Positions 21,934 through 29,984 of a DNA stretch of 32,086 nucleotides are shown piece after piece. The notes under the pieces were generated by a model. That model saw nothing but the letters and a program-made list of their open reading frames with translations, had not been told where the DNA came from and ran no database searches. The position numbers were made by a program, and so were the translations under genes. Each line of letters starts with the position of its first letter. Position 1 is the stretch's first letter. Origin of the DNA: Candidatus Melainabacteria bacterium (GTDB taxonomy: Bacteria; Cyanobacteriota; Vampirovibrionia; Obscuribacterales; Obscuribacteraceae); contig PLZS01000152.1 in the NCBI GenBank assembly GCA_003153555.1, positions 1 to 32,086 of the forward strand, read 5' to 3'.

Positions 21934-23952
21934 ATGCGCCGATCAAAGATTTGCGTTCTTTGTCTATTGAGTGCAATAGCAGTACAGTTTGTCCTTGATA
22001 AAGAGAAGCAGCTGGCGCTGGCTTTCAAAACAAACGACATACCCGTTAGATACAAAACCCGTGACGAGCTACTAGAATGGCAGAAGAAATTAGAACTCGG
22101 TCAAACTGAGGGTTCGCTGTTGAAGCGTCAGCAAGCTAATGCAGATGGCAAGGGTGGTGACGGGGAAGCAGAGGTTGATGCACGATATGAACTGGCGCGC
22201 GCGTTGGTCAAGAAAGGTGCATACGCAGAAGCCACAGAACACTACGTATGGCTCTGGGAAAACATTCCGCGCAAACATCCGGCAATGCATGGTGTACGGA
22301 GCTCCTTCATGATAGGCCAGATGGCTCGACTGCTCAGCAATTTCCCAGCTGCACGAGTGGCGTTTGAAAGGCTTAGAGTAGAAGCCCTCAAGTCGACATC
22401 CAAGAGTGGCGATAGAGACGATTGGATTGTTCTGAACTCGTTGCTGGGGCACGATGATGAAACACTGGATTGGTTCGACAAATCGAAGAATGACTCAAAA
22501 CAGAAGGAAGCCATAAGAAAATCTGATTTTCGACTAGATGACATTTTGATTCGAAACATGAGATGGGCAGATTTGATATTCATGTATCCCAGGCCACTCG
22601 TGAAGCTAAAGGAACTGCACGAATTCGCTCAAGAGGTCAATACATCGCTGAAAACAAGGAAATCAACAGGCGGCGAAACGCGAGATTATGATCCTTTTCC
22701 CAAGGATGCTGCGTTGATTTACGCGGGATACCTAGCTGCTGGACAAGATCAGATTGCAGAGCACATCGCAGAACGAGCGCTTGAGCTGTGCAACACACCA
22801 GCAATGCGTCAACAACTACTCGCCAAGTCGCTGCTAGCGCACCAACGAAAACCACAGCTCCACATCAATTGGGGTGATGAACAACTCCAATTAGCGAGAA
22901 AAGGATCTGGCCCTCACCTGCGCCAAGGATGTCGTTTTTGTGATTCAAGTGAGTTTGACCATGCACTGAACGAGTTTGATGCCGCGGAGAAGGCTCAAGA
23001 CAATGGTCTGTCTAAGGCGCTCATGCTTAGAGGAGCAACTTACGTGCTGCTTCGGCAAGTCGATCGCGGCATTGATGATCTGAACCGAGCGATAGAGATA
23101 GCTCCCACTGTCGCATTCGCACATCGCTGGCGCGGCTGGGCACACGCATCGAAATTCGAATTTGATAAGGCCATACAAGACTATTCGAAAGCTATTGAAT
23201 TAGACCCCAAAGATGCCTTCGCTTATTCAGGACGAGGCCGAATGCTGTGGACTCAACACAAACTTCGAGCAGCCATTCAAGATTTGGACAAGAGCATCGT
23301 CTTTGATCCGAGCAATGCTGAAGCATACTTCCTCCGCGCCGCTTGTTACAAACAATCTGAGGATTACGCTTCAGCTCTAGGTGACATAGATCAATCATTG
23401 AAACTCAACCCGAACGATCGCGAAGCGCAATATCAACGCGCCTCTATACTCGACGGCGTGAAAAAGTATGAGGAAGCTTTAGCTGCCTGCAATCGATTGA
23501 TAGAATCCGCTCCCAAGAATTCTCAAAACTATACTCAACGTGCAACGTACCAAACTAAAATGAATCTATTTGACGCAGCCATCAACGACTTTGGAAAAGC
23601 TGCTTCGCTTGATCCGAACGATGCATTGATTCCGCTATACCAGGCGGGTGTACTTATGCATGTTGGTCGCCTTAAGGAGGCTGTGGCGGCAATCACTAAA
23701 TCCATTGAAACAGATCCCACGAACGCAAGCGCCTACTCCTGCCGTGCCCATGTGTTTATCATGATGGACGATTACAAATCTGCGATGGACGACCTTAATC
23801 TTGGCATAGAACGCGATCCATCGTTTGGCAACGGAGCGGCATACTTCATGAGAGCGCAAGTGCACGAAAAACTGGGCGAAACCAAGGCAGCAGAGTCTGA
23901 TCGGCAAGAAGCAAAAAAACTCGGTTACACCGATGAGGGTGATGCCGAGTAG
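21934..23952 (+). CDS. Exported TPR protein
   Basis: ATG 21934 has GAGGTAA upstream and begins a signal-like N-terminus (MRRSKICVLCLLSAIAVQFV); the frame is open back to 21865, but that start is poor. The 672-residue product has a helical N-terminal half (YELARALVKKGAYAEATEHY, a degenerate TPR) and at least seven canonical TPRs in the C-terminal half (LRQVDRGIDDLNRAIEIAP, KFEFDKAIQDYSKAIELDP, KLRAAIQDLDKSIVFDP, and so on). It should be a periplasmic or membrane-tethered scaffold. No catalytic domain is seen. The next gene in the same direction is also a solenoid protein, 200-330 bases away. Confidence 0.85.
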   Translation: MRRSKICVLCLLSAIAVQFVLDKEKQLALAFKTNDIPVRYKTRDELLEWQKKLELGQTEGSLLKRQQANADGKGGDGEAEVDARYELARALVKKGAYAEATEHYVWLWENIPRKHPAMHGVRSSFMIGQMARLLSNFPAARVAFERLRVEALKSTSKSGDRDDWIVLNSLLGHDDETLDWFDKSKNDSKQKEAIRKSDFRLDDILIRNMRWADLIFMYPRPLVKLKELHEFAQEVNTSLKTRKSTGGETRDYDPFPKDAALIYAGYLAAGQDQIAEHIAERALELCNTPAMRQQLLAKSLLAHQRKPQLHINWGDEQLQLARKGSGPHLRQGCRFCDSSEFDHALNEFDAAEKAQDNGLSKALMLRGATYVLLRQVDRGIDDLNRAIEIAPTVAFAHRWRGWAHASKFEFDKAIQDYSKAIELDPKDAFAYSGRGRMLWTQHKLRAAIQDLDKSIVFDPSNAEAYFLRAACYKQSEDYASALGDIDQSLKLNPNDREAQYQRASILDGVKKYEEALAACNRLIESAPKNSQNYTQRATYQTKMNLFDAAINDFGKAASLDPNDALIPLYQAGVLMHVGRLKEAVAAITKSIETDPTNASAYSCRAHVFIMMDDYKSAMDDLNLGIERDPSFGNGAAYFMRAQVHEKLGETKAAESDRQEAKKLGYTDEGDAE

Positions 23953-23965
23953 TATCGCTGGTTAA

Positions 23966-23983
23966 ACAAAATAGGTATTTTGT
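23966..23983. terminator. Hairpin ACAAAAT / ATTTTGT after the TPR gene
   Basis: Seven-base perfect arms and a four-base loop, 14 bases after the stop of the TPR gene. The arm ends in TTTTGTC, resembling a weak intrinsic terminator. The following gap to the solenoid gene contains only this and the tRNA-like piece. Confidence 0.4.
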
Positions 23984-24137
23984 CTAGCCCAAGTTGATTT
24001 AGATTCTCACCCTGAAATCAGGCTGTTGTCAGGATCGGATAGCAGCATCTCGACTAATTTCTCATTTTTCTGTCATGGCGTCATTTTCAATGGACAAGAA
24101 ATAATGCATGATTACGCATCATTCACCGACACGAAAG

Positions 24138-24192
24138 GCATCTAGCCAGATGCTGGTCAAAAGGGATCTACCAAGCTGAGCTACCCGAACCT
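24138..24192 (-). other. tRNA-like D-arm fragment and hairpin
   Basis: On the minus strand GGGTAGCTCAGCTTGGTAG (24187-24169) is a near-perfect tRNA D-arm including the GG of the D-loop, but no anticodon arm, T-arm or acceptor 3' strand follows. Next to it GCATCT (24138-24143) and AGATGC (24148-24153) form a six-base-pair hairpin. It lies where the next gene loses its recognisable start, so it probably marks a recombination scar in a former tRNA gene. Confidence 0.45.
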
Positions 24193-24286
24193 AACAGATC
24201 GCGCTGACTACTATGACCTTGAGGACGCTGCCAGACAAGGTGTACTCCTGCCTCATTCTTCGGCCTGCGGACTTGAAAATGCTCTC

Positions 24287-26437
24287 TTGGTTAATGAAGC
24301 GGATCTGGTCACTCGAGCCAGGCTGCTTGGCTTTTATTCCAGGAAAGGGCAAAAAAAGATTGATCGCCAGTTCGAAGCCGATGCTCGCCTCAAACATATC
24401 ATGTGGTTCATAGAGAACGCGCCTGATTGCAAGTTTGGCGGGGACACATACTTCGCTGTGGACAGAAAGGCGCACGCTAGACAGTATGCACAAGTCAAAG
24501 CAGCCTGGTCAAAACAGATCGCCGACACCCCTGATCGTCGGCAAATCGCAATTAACGCAGCGCTGTTCACCTTTAAGTACGAACCGCAGCACAGCAAAGA
24601 ATTGGCAACATCAGTTTTACATGCAATGCCAGAGAACGCTTGGGCAAAACGTCTAATGCACAAAATAGTGCCTGGCAAAACGGACAGTGGCATCCAAGTC
24701 AAAAGTCCGAAGGCTCCGCACGGTTTTGACTTCGGACACTGGCAACTCTACACGGACAATCTGTACCCATCGAGAGTGATTTCGCATGGAAGTAGGATGC
24801 CACCAATCTCAGCTCATACTTTGGAGCGCGTCCTTGCAAAATATCCATTTGACATTATCGCAAGAGCTGAGTTGATTGGATTTTATGGTGAGCGCTGGCA
24901 AAGGGCAAATGTTCTACAAGTCGACCCGCAGTATCTTGAAGCCCTGATTAGACACTATCTCTGGTGCATTGAGTACATACCGGGTAGCTCACTCACTTGG
25001 CATGCCGTGGAGTGTTTCGACAAGAAAAAGGCACCAGATGTTCATCGTCTCCTGCTTCGGGCGTGGTCAGAAAAGGTGAAGGATTGCCTCGATAATGCCG
25101 CCATCTTGGCCGAAGCTGCTCATTTTTACTCGAAGTGCGGGCGGCGTCGTAGATCGGAGGCGCTTGCAGAACGCGCTCGAAAGCTTGGGAACACGGGTTT
25201 CATCCTATACCACGATACCGCTGATTTACGTCCCAAAGTATCAGTCACAGAACAAGCACAAGCTCTCAAGAACATATCGGTTCATACCAAAGCACCAAAG
25301 CCAGTGTCACGATTTTCGGACTATAATTTTGCTGAGTGGGCATCGGAAGTAGATCTTAGTGGAGCGCATCTTGAAGGTGTCTTCCACTGGGTGCCCTCTA
25401 CCTCCATTGCCAATCTTGATGACGTGCTGACTCATGCAAGCATCGACATCTACAATCGCGCCAAGATTATTGGTTCTTACGATAATTATTATAGTCCGCG
25501 TCAAGATCCAGACACAAAGGAATTGACAGCTGCTCAGAAAGAGTCGCATCTGCAGCACAAGATTTGGTTTATCGAAAATATTCCAGAATCCAGGTTTGTC
25601 GGAACATTTCGACTGTATATGCATGAAAAGGAATCATACGAAAAGCTTCTCGATGCTTTCCTGAACCAGGCCAACAAAAGACTGCACAATCTTGATGCAG
25701 TCATTAATGTTGCTGCTGCATTGGCTTATGCAGACAAAAAACAATCACTCAAACTCGCCAAGTTTTTACTAAAGGAACACCGCAAGTGGGGTCAACGGAT
25801 ATTGATACTTCTAGGACAAGCCATTCCCGATCCGGACGTCAAGGCAGCTCTGCGTGACCATTCATTTAAACCTGCTGAAAGAAAGATTACGCTGACAAGA
25901 ACTGCCAAAACGATTGATCTGACACGACTCGCGATGTACGGAAGCTCTCTGCCAAATCGAACACTTTGGTCTAATGAACGGGCGCTCGAATACAACCCGA
26001 ATGATCTCTTGCTTCGCGCCGAGCTCTTGGAAGGGTACGACGCACGTGATCAGTTTAGCGTGAGTTTTTGTGGACATACCCCTGATGTGGCTCATGCTTT
26101 GTTGAAACACAATTTGTGGTTCATACAAAACATACCTGATTATTACTTGTACTCCACTGGCTGCGAACTGAGCATACAGGCTCGCCCTGACTATTCTTTG
26201 GGTGATCATGCGATCCTGCTTGAGGCAGCAAAGCGCCAAATGCGCGCCTATCCAACAAACCTTGCCGTCGGCTTGGCGTTGCATCATTACTATCCGCTCG
26301 GACGTGAGCGAGCAGCAATTGCAGTACTGCAAACGCTCAAAAAACTGTATCCAACCAACAAGTTGCTGGAAGAGCGTCTCGTCCACTTGCGCAGCCTGAT
26401 CTCAACGAGGCGAAGGCGAAAAATGCGCGCGGACTAG
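24287..26437 (+). CDS. Large solenoid protein with four divergent repeat units
   Basis: The given start is TTG 24287 (716 residues), but clear family sequence extends upstream: DLEDAARQGVLLPHSS and GLENALLVNE are homologous to the starts of later units. The frame is open back to 24146, with no ATG or GTG. The 5' end is therefore truncated or uses a rare start. The protein consists of four units of about 160-180 residues, each with RA-L-G-Y/F, then WFIENIPES or similar, then a helical LWxxQ-like part (ARAELIGFYGERWQ, NRAKIIGSYDNYYS, LRAELLEGYDARDQ). This is a TPR-like alpha solenoid known from uncharacterised proteins. No signal peptide is visible. A binding or scaffold role is likely. Confidence 0.75.
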   Translation: MVNEADLVTRARLLGFYSRKGQKKIDRQFEADARLKHIMWFIENAPDCKFGGDTYFAVDRKAHARQYAQVKAAWSKQIADTPDRRQIAINAALFTFKYEPQHSKELATSVLHAMPENAWAKRLMHKIVPGKTDSGIQVKSPKAPHGFDFGHWQLYTDNLYPSRVISHGSRMPPISAHTLERVLAKYPFDIIARAELIGFYGERWQRANVLQVDPQYLEALIRHYLWCIEYIPGSSLTWHAVECFDKKKAPDVHRLLLRAWSEKVKDCLDNAAILAEAAHFYSKCGRRRRSEALAERARKLGNTGFILYHDTADLRPKVSVTEQAQALKNISVHTKAPKPVSRFSDYNFAEWASEVDLSGAHLEGVFHWVPSTSIANLDDVLTHASIDIYNRAKIIGSYDNYYSPRQDPDTKELTAAQKESHLQHKIWFIENIPESRFVGTFRLYMHEKESYEKLLDAFLNQANKRLHNLDAVINVAAALAYADKKQSLKLAKFLLKEHRKWGQRILILLGQAIPDPDVKAALRDHSFKPAERKITLTRTAKTIDLTRLAMYGSSLPNRTLWSNERALEYNPNDLLLRAELLEGYDARDQFSVSFCGHTPDVAHALLKHNLWFIQNIPDYYLYSTGCELSIQARPDYSLGDHAILLEAAKRQMRAYPTNLAVGLALHHYYPLGRERAAIAVLQTLKKLYPTNKLLEERLVHLRSLISTRRRRKMRAD

Positions 26438-26476
26438 ACAAAAACGGCAAAGTGTCTAAACGGAGAATTCGTTCGT

Positions 26477-26501
26477 TGTGAACGCAGACGAAGTGTTCAC
26501 A
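26477..26501. promoter_or_regulatory. Inverted repeat TGTGAAC / GTTCACA
   Basis: Seven-base perfect arms with an 11-base spacer, 20 bases before the ATG of the TonB-C-like gene. The spacing suits a dimeric regulator on one face of the helix, or a leader hairpin near the GGAGG at 26504. It also lies downstream of the solenoid gene, so a terminator role is possible. Confidence 0.4.
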
Positions 26502-26521
26502 GTGGAGGATCAACGGGAATC

Positions 26522-26899
26522 ATGCTCTTTTGGTTTCGAGCCATGCTGAAGTTTGTATTTCGCAGATCTGCCCGTTGTGAGGGACCATTTGTGCGTGTTA
26601 TTGAACCAGCTCCCGATGTTCTAGAATATATTGATGATCTCACAGCCCGATTCAATCGTGTTTACCAAGCAGCTGATCGCCCCGCAGGCGCTCTTATAGT
26701 TATCAGGTTTGAAATCGACACGGATGGACTTAAGACCGGCGCACACCTTTTGCAAACGAGTGGATATCCCGATTTTGACAAGAAATGTCATCTGACACTC
26801 AGCGAAGCCGGTCCCTTTCGTCCTTTTCGGCGGAAATTAGAGCTCTATGCCATGTTCGATGAAACTGTGCGCGTAGATTGTTTTGGCAACAGAAATTAG
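26522..26899 (+). CDS. Small protein with TonB-C-like domain
   Basis: A 125-residue protein; ATG 26522 (GGGA just upstream) or ATG 26543. After a basic N-terminus, about residues 50-115 (ALIVIRFEIDTDGLKTGAHL, then LLQTSGYPDFDKKCHL, EAGPFRPF) fit the beta-alpha-beta of TonB C-terminal-type domains (V-F-I--DG----LL-SSG---FD). There is no proline-rich linker or clear TM anchor, so it is not a classical TonB energy transducer. Many bacteria carry such orphan domains. Its stop codon overlaps the stop of the convergent gene by four bases. Confidence 0.65.
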   Translation: MLFWFRAMLKFVFRRSARCEGPFVRVIEPAPDVLEYIDDLTARFNRVYQAADRPAGALIVIRFEIDTDGLKTGAHLLQTSGYPDFDKKCHLTLSEAGPFRPFRRKLELYAMFDETVRVDCFGNRN

Positions 26900-27387
26900 T
26901 TTCGGAACTCTTCGTGGGTCGGAAATATTTTTTCAAGTTTTGCTCTAAGTGATACAAGCGTCAGCCCTTTGCCGTTGGGCTCATGAAAATGAAAGTACGC
27001 CAAATGGTCAGCGAAATCGTACCGTAACTTCATTACGCTTTCCGCATAGTAATCACTTGGCGTGTGGTTAATTTTGCTTTTGACTTGTTCAAATGAGTCG
27101 TCAAAATTTATGCCTGCTATCAGCGGACCGCTATACGGTTCAATACTTCCTTCTCGAACCGAGGGGACGTCGAAAAAAAATATGATCGACACCACAAATT
27201 TGGGCGTTCGTTCGCCGTCTGCTAGCGTGGTAATTTCCAAGCCAGTTCTTCGAAAGATATATGTACTGACAAGCTCGCAATTGCTTATATCAGGCTGTTC
27301 GCCAATCTCGTCAACAATTTGAGCAAGGATCGGATCGTCTTCAGACTTGCCGAGTAGCTCGGTCAATCGTATGTACAAATCCTGCAT
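26896..27387 (-). CDS. Immunity-like small cytosolic protein
   Basis: ATG 27387 is chosen (163 residues): the N-terminus MQDLYIRLTELLGKSEDDP matches the common start of a widespread family (LLGKS--DP-L---L--LG--P-IS), and AAGGA lies upstream; the 27432 start adds an unlikely leader. A middle part, YSGPLIAGINFDDSFEQV, fits the family's Y-G-LP-GL-F-DS turn. These proteins often occur as immunity-type partners near secreted toxins, but no biochemical role is proved. It is the last gene of a four-gene minus-strand set that starts at 28759. Confidence 0.65.
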   Translation of the reverse strand: MQDLYIRLTELLGKSEDDPILAQIVDEIGEQPDISNCELVSTYIFRRTGLEITTLADGERTPKFVVSIIFFFDVPSVREGSIEPYSGPLIAGINFDDSFEQVKSKINHTPSDYYAESVMKLRYDFADHLAYFHFHEPNGKGLTLVSLRAKLEKIFPTHEEFRN

Positions 27388-27447
27388 GTCACAACGTCCT
27401 TGAGGTTGAACCGTATATAGTATCAGGCACATAACATGCGTTATGTT

Positions 27448-28017
27448 TCAATCGACCTTGGGATGCCCGTTGGCAAATGAATCTGCGTATCTTTGCCATC
27501 GCATGCTGGTGCTGAAGTGACAGACTGGGCCTAGCATCGATGGTGCAACAAAAGCATCCAACTCGCCCACATGTTTCAATTTAGCCAGTAACCAACCGCG
27601 TGCCGAAACAGCTGCCCAAAAAAAATCATGTTGAGGAAAAGGTTGAAGGTATGCGCCTGGGCGTACTGTTGAAAATCCATTTCTTTCAACGCACTGCATA
27701 CCGTCAACGGCCGTGGGGATGTTTCTAAAATTAGCTGTCACGTTGTATCGGAGATAGGGAGCAGCACGAGCTTCAGTGATTAATCGACTTTCGCCAAAGT
27801 CTGGAACGTAGCGATCATCAAAAAATGGTCTGTTTCTAGCTGGTTCGCCATAAAGGTCTGTTCCCACTAATCTAAGTTCATCAGCCTCATAACCGTAATC
27901 GTAATCAGCTGCGATAGCTGATGCTTGAGTAAAGACTGTGGCGGTTATTAGCGACATTGATAAAGTATCAACTAGCTTGCTTCTTTTCTGTATTTTCGAG
28001 GCATTAGGAATAGTCAT
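27448..28017 (-). CDS. Secreted protein, candidate effector
   Basis: A 189-residue protein with an N-terminal export signal after a longer basic start (SMSLITATVFTQASAIAA, cut near AIA). The mature part is aromatic-rich (ADYDYGYEADELRLVGTDLY, FPQHDFFWAAVSARGWLLAK) with two Cys that could form a disulfide. It is 60 bases upstream of the immunity-like gene and 33 bases downstream of another secreted gene, so it probably shares their transcript. It is a possible secreted toxin by position only; no toxin motif is recognised. Confidence 0.6.
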   Translation of the reverse strand: MTIPNASKIQKRSKLVDTLSMSLITATVFTQASAIAADYDYGYEADELRLVGTDLYGEPARNRPFFDDRYVPDFGESRLITEARAAPYLRYNVTANFRNIPTAVDGMQCVERNGFSTVRPGAYLQPFPQHDFFWAAVSARGWLLAKLKHVGELDAFVAPSMLGPVCHFSTSMRWQRYADSFANGHPKVD

Positions 28018-28049
28018 TATTGTGTCCGACTGACTGTTTCATCGTGATG

Positions 28050-28583
28050 CTATTTCGATGCAGCAACGCTTGTGATTTTAAAAACAAATCCTTCCAATAC
28101 TTTCGCTCTATGAAGTGCGTACCCTGAATCTTTTGATGAACCGTAGAAGTCTACTTGCACAATTGCCGGTAAATTTTGTCCGTCGGACGTAATATCAAGA
28201 TCATGAACCAAATGCCCGTCCAACCAGTTTGAGCAGCGACCAAAGTATTTGTTCAATGCACCAAATTGAAAGTCGTCTAGCTCGAATCCGCTAAACCGAT
28301 GCTGTTTCTTGAACCCAGACAACGTGAAACATAGCAAAATACGGTTGTCGTATTTGGTTCGTTGTACCCATGCTTGCTTAAACGAGAATGGTTCATCGTG
28401 ATAGGTGAATTTGTCAGGTGATATTTGCACTGTAGCAAGCAGAAGCTTAGCCTTTTGGGCGTTCCGCAGACTTCCTGAAGGTAGAATTGGCTTATAGGGT
28501 CCGAGTGCTTGGCCTGACGATTGCACAAGCAAAGTGATGATAGCCGAAGTGGCAGTACTCCTCATAAGGTGACTATTTCTCAT
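28050..28583 (-). CDS. Secreted hypothetical protein
   Basis: A 177-residue protein starting at ATG 28583, whose ATGA overlaps the stop of the small helical gene upstream; ATG 28565 is an alternative start. The signal peptide (STATSAIITLLVQSSGQA) is cut near GQA. The mature part is beta-rich (LLLATVQISPDKFTYHDEPF, ILLCFTLSGFKKQHRFSGF, LPAIVQVDFYGSSKDSGY). Family unknown. It lies in the middle of the four-gene operon and is likely co-expressed with the 189-residue secreted protein. Confidence 0.65.
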   Translation of the reverse strand: MRNSHLMRSTATSAIITLLVQSSGQALGPYKPILPSGSLRNAQKAKLLLATVQISPDKFTYHDEPFSFKQAWVQRTKYDNRILLCFTLSGFKKQHRFSGFELDDFQFGALNKYFGRCSNWLDGHLVHDLDITSDGQNLPAIVQVDFYGSSKDSGYALHRAKVLEGFVFKITSVAASK

Positions 28584-28759
28584 TCAAGTTCAAACTCTTG
28601 AAGTTGGGCGAGTGCGTTTTCGTACTCTTTTTTACGGTCCAGAGTTTGCTGTTCCAAATCGCCATTTCCCATTTGTCGAGCCATTGCAGCCCTGTTATTC
28701 CAAGGCTCAGTTTGTTTTTTTATTTTCTGCAATTGGGTGTCGTCTGGAATAGGCATCAT
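28580..28759 (-). CDS. Small helical protein, first gene of the operon
   Basis: ATG 28759 gives a 59-residue charged, helical protein (MMPIPDDTQLQKIKKQTEPW, RKKEYENALAQLQEFELE); the frame is open to 28894, but that part is not protein-like. Its TGA overlaps the ATG of the next gene. Short helical proteins of this kind may act as chaperones or adaptors for the secreted partners downstream, but that is a guess from position. Confidence 0.55.
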   Translation of the reverse strand: MMPIPDDTQLQKIKKQTEPWNNRAAMARQMGNGDLEQQTLDRKKEYENALAQLQEFELE

Positions 28760-28995
28760 TGTGTCCGAGCGTCTTATAAGCTCTATTATGATGCAAAATG
28801 AATATGTTGGAGGCGCCCTGGCGAATTTGTTTGATCGTGTTCTGTTGATTATCGTTCCGCTGGGCCTGTTGGATCTACCGGGATGTCGCTCCATTGATTG
28901 TGGATTTGGCTGCCTTGATTGAGCTCATTGCTCCGTTGATTAGAGGTGTTGCTGCCTTGATTTATGATGTCGATTTCCGAAGGCAGGATAAAGAA

Positions 28996-29621
28996 TGTCG
29001 ACAACAATCGGAAACGCTGTTGTGGTGCACTTCTTCTCGGAGACAGATCTGCTGAGTCCGTCGACAGTTGCTATCTATACATTACTAGATTGACTTCTTT
29101 CTGTCGACAGCGGTTTTTGATTTATGAGTGAAGTGCGATTACAGGCTGGTTTCAGAGCGTTTGAAAAAGTCTGGAAAATTATTTGATCTTGTTTGATGAC
29201 AATAAAAAGCCAGGACGAATTGCCTGTTTTTTTTGAATATTGGTTGTATGGCACCGCCCGTGGTTGTCGACAGACCAGTGCGCAACTGGCTTGCCATGCC
29301 GGTTTCGCTGTCGACAATGAGCGAGTCCTGTCGACAGCCCAAAGACCAACAGAGTGACAAAATTCGAGCCTGCTGTCGACAGCTTCGATTAATGGCTACC
29401 TTGCTCAATCTTAATTGCTGGCAAATCTGCCTCTTTTGCAAGATTCACTTCGATTTGATCAACTATTTGAGCATCTTTTTGCGCTTTCGAGTGCCAGGCT
29501 GGTTGTCGACAAGCTCCGGACGCAACTGGTTTGCCATGCCGGTTTTGCTGTCGACAGTGCTCGCTCCCTGTCGACAGCTGTATGGTTCACGGGCGCACAA
29601 AACTTGCCTGCCCTGTCGACA
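28996..29621. repeat. Cluster of TGTCGACA palindromes
   Basis: TGTCGACA occurs ten times between 28996 and 29621 (28996, 29102, 29265, 29309, 29329, 29374, 29504, 29549, 29569, 29614), plus one CGTCGACA near 29059; I see this 8-mer nowhere else in the window. Several are extended to CTGTCGACAG. The region 28760-29984 has no gene I can support, so the sites are its main content. Confidence 0.8.
29262..29400. repeat. 240-bp-period repeat, unit A
   Basis: About 139 bases with four TGTCGACA sites spaced 44, 20 and 45 bases. Unit B (29502-29640) has the same sites at the same spacing to within one base, and near-identical blocks such as CAACTGG-TTGCCATGCCGG and AGCTTCGATTAA. The spacing is conserved more than the sequence between the sites. 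Confidence 0.75.
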
Positions 29622-29640
29622 GCTTCGATTAACGGCCACA
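29502..29640. repeat. 240-bp-period repeat, unit B
   Basis: Second unit, offset by about 240 bases from unit A. It shares the four palindromes and two conserved blocks with A, while bases around 29577-29605 differ. Confidence 0.75.
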
Positions 29641-29720
29641 TTGACCAATTTCAAAAACATGCATCGACTCCGGGCAGAAATCGTGTTCAATTTGGTTCTT
29701 CTTCTGCTAACAAGAATCCA

Positions 29721-29777
29721 TTGTGTTTCGTTGTCTTGAAACCACACTTCGCGTGCTTTCAAGACAACGAAACACAA
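29721..29777. repeat. 21-bp perfect inverted repeat (large hairpin)
   Basis: Arms 29721-29741 and 29757-29777 are exact reverse complements with a 15-base loop that contains TTCG. No T-run follows, so it is not a simple terminator. It may be a MITE-like or REP-like element, or an RNA hairpin, and it lies 80 bases after the TGTCGACA array. Confidence 0.8.
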
Positions 29778-29984
29778 GTTATGATTTCGGTGTACGAGCA
29801 CAGGAGGCCGGTCAGCAACCCAAAACACTTGCCATCTTGTACTCGTTTTAAAATTAGCATAACCAATCTTCTGTAATCGAAAAACGCTTACTCACTAAAC
29901 TATTTGAGACTCAGTGGGACAAACAGCATGGACTCCAGCCTTCATTCCGATACTATCAAATGGACTACGACAGACTCGATCTAA

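Noticed and set aside
28996..29640. CRISPR array
   Set aside because: The repeated units are 8-10-base palindromes at uneven spacing and as two 240-bp-period blocks, without 24-37-base repeats and unique spacers; no cas gene.
29415..29876. Long frames on both strands in the palindrome region
   Set aside because: They arise from the TGTCGACA repeats and the hairpin (similar peptides on both strands); no start signals.
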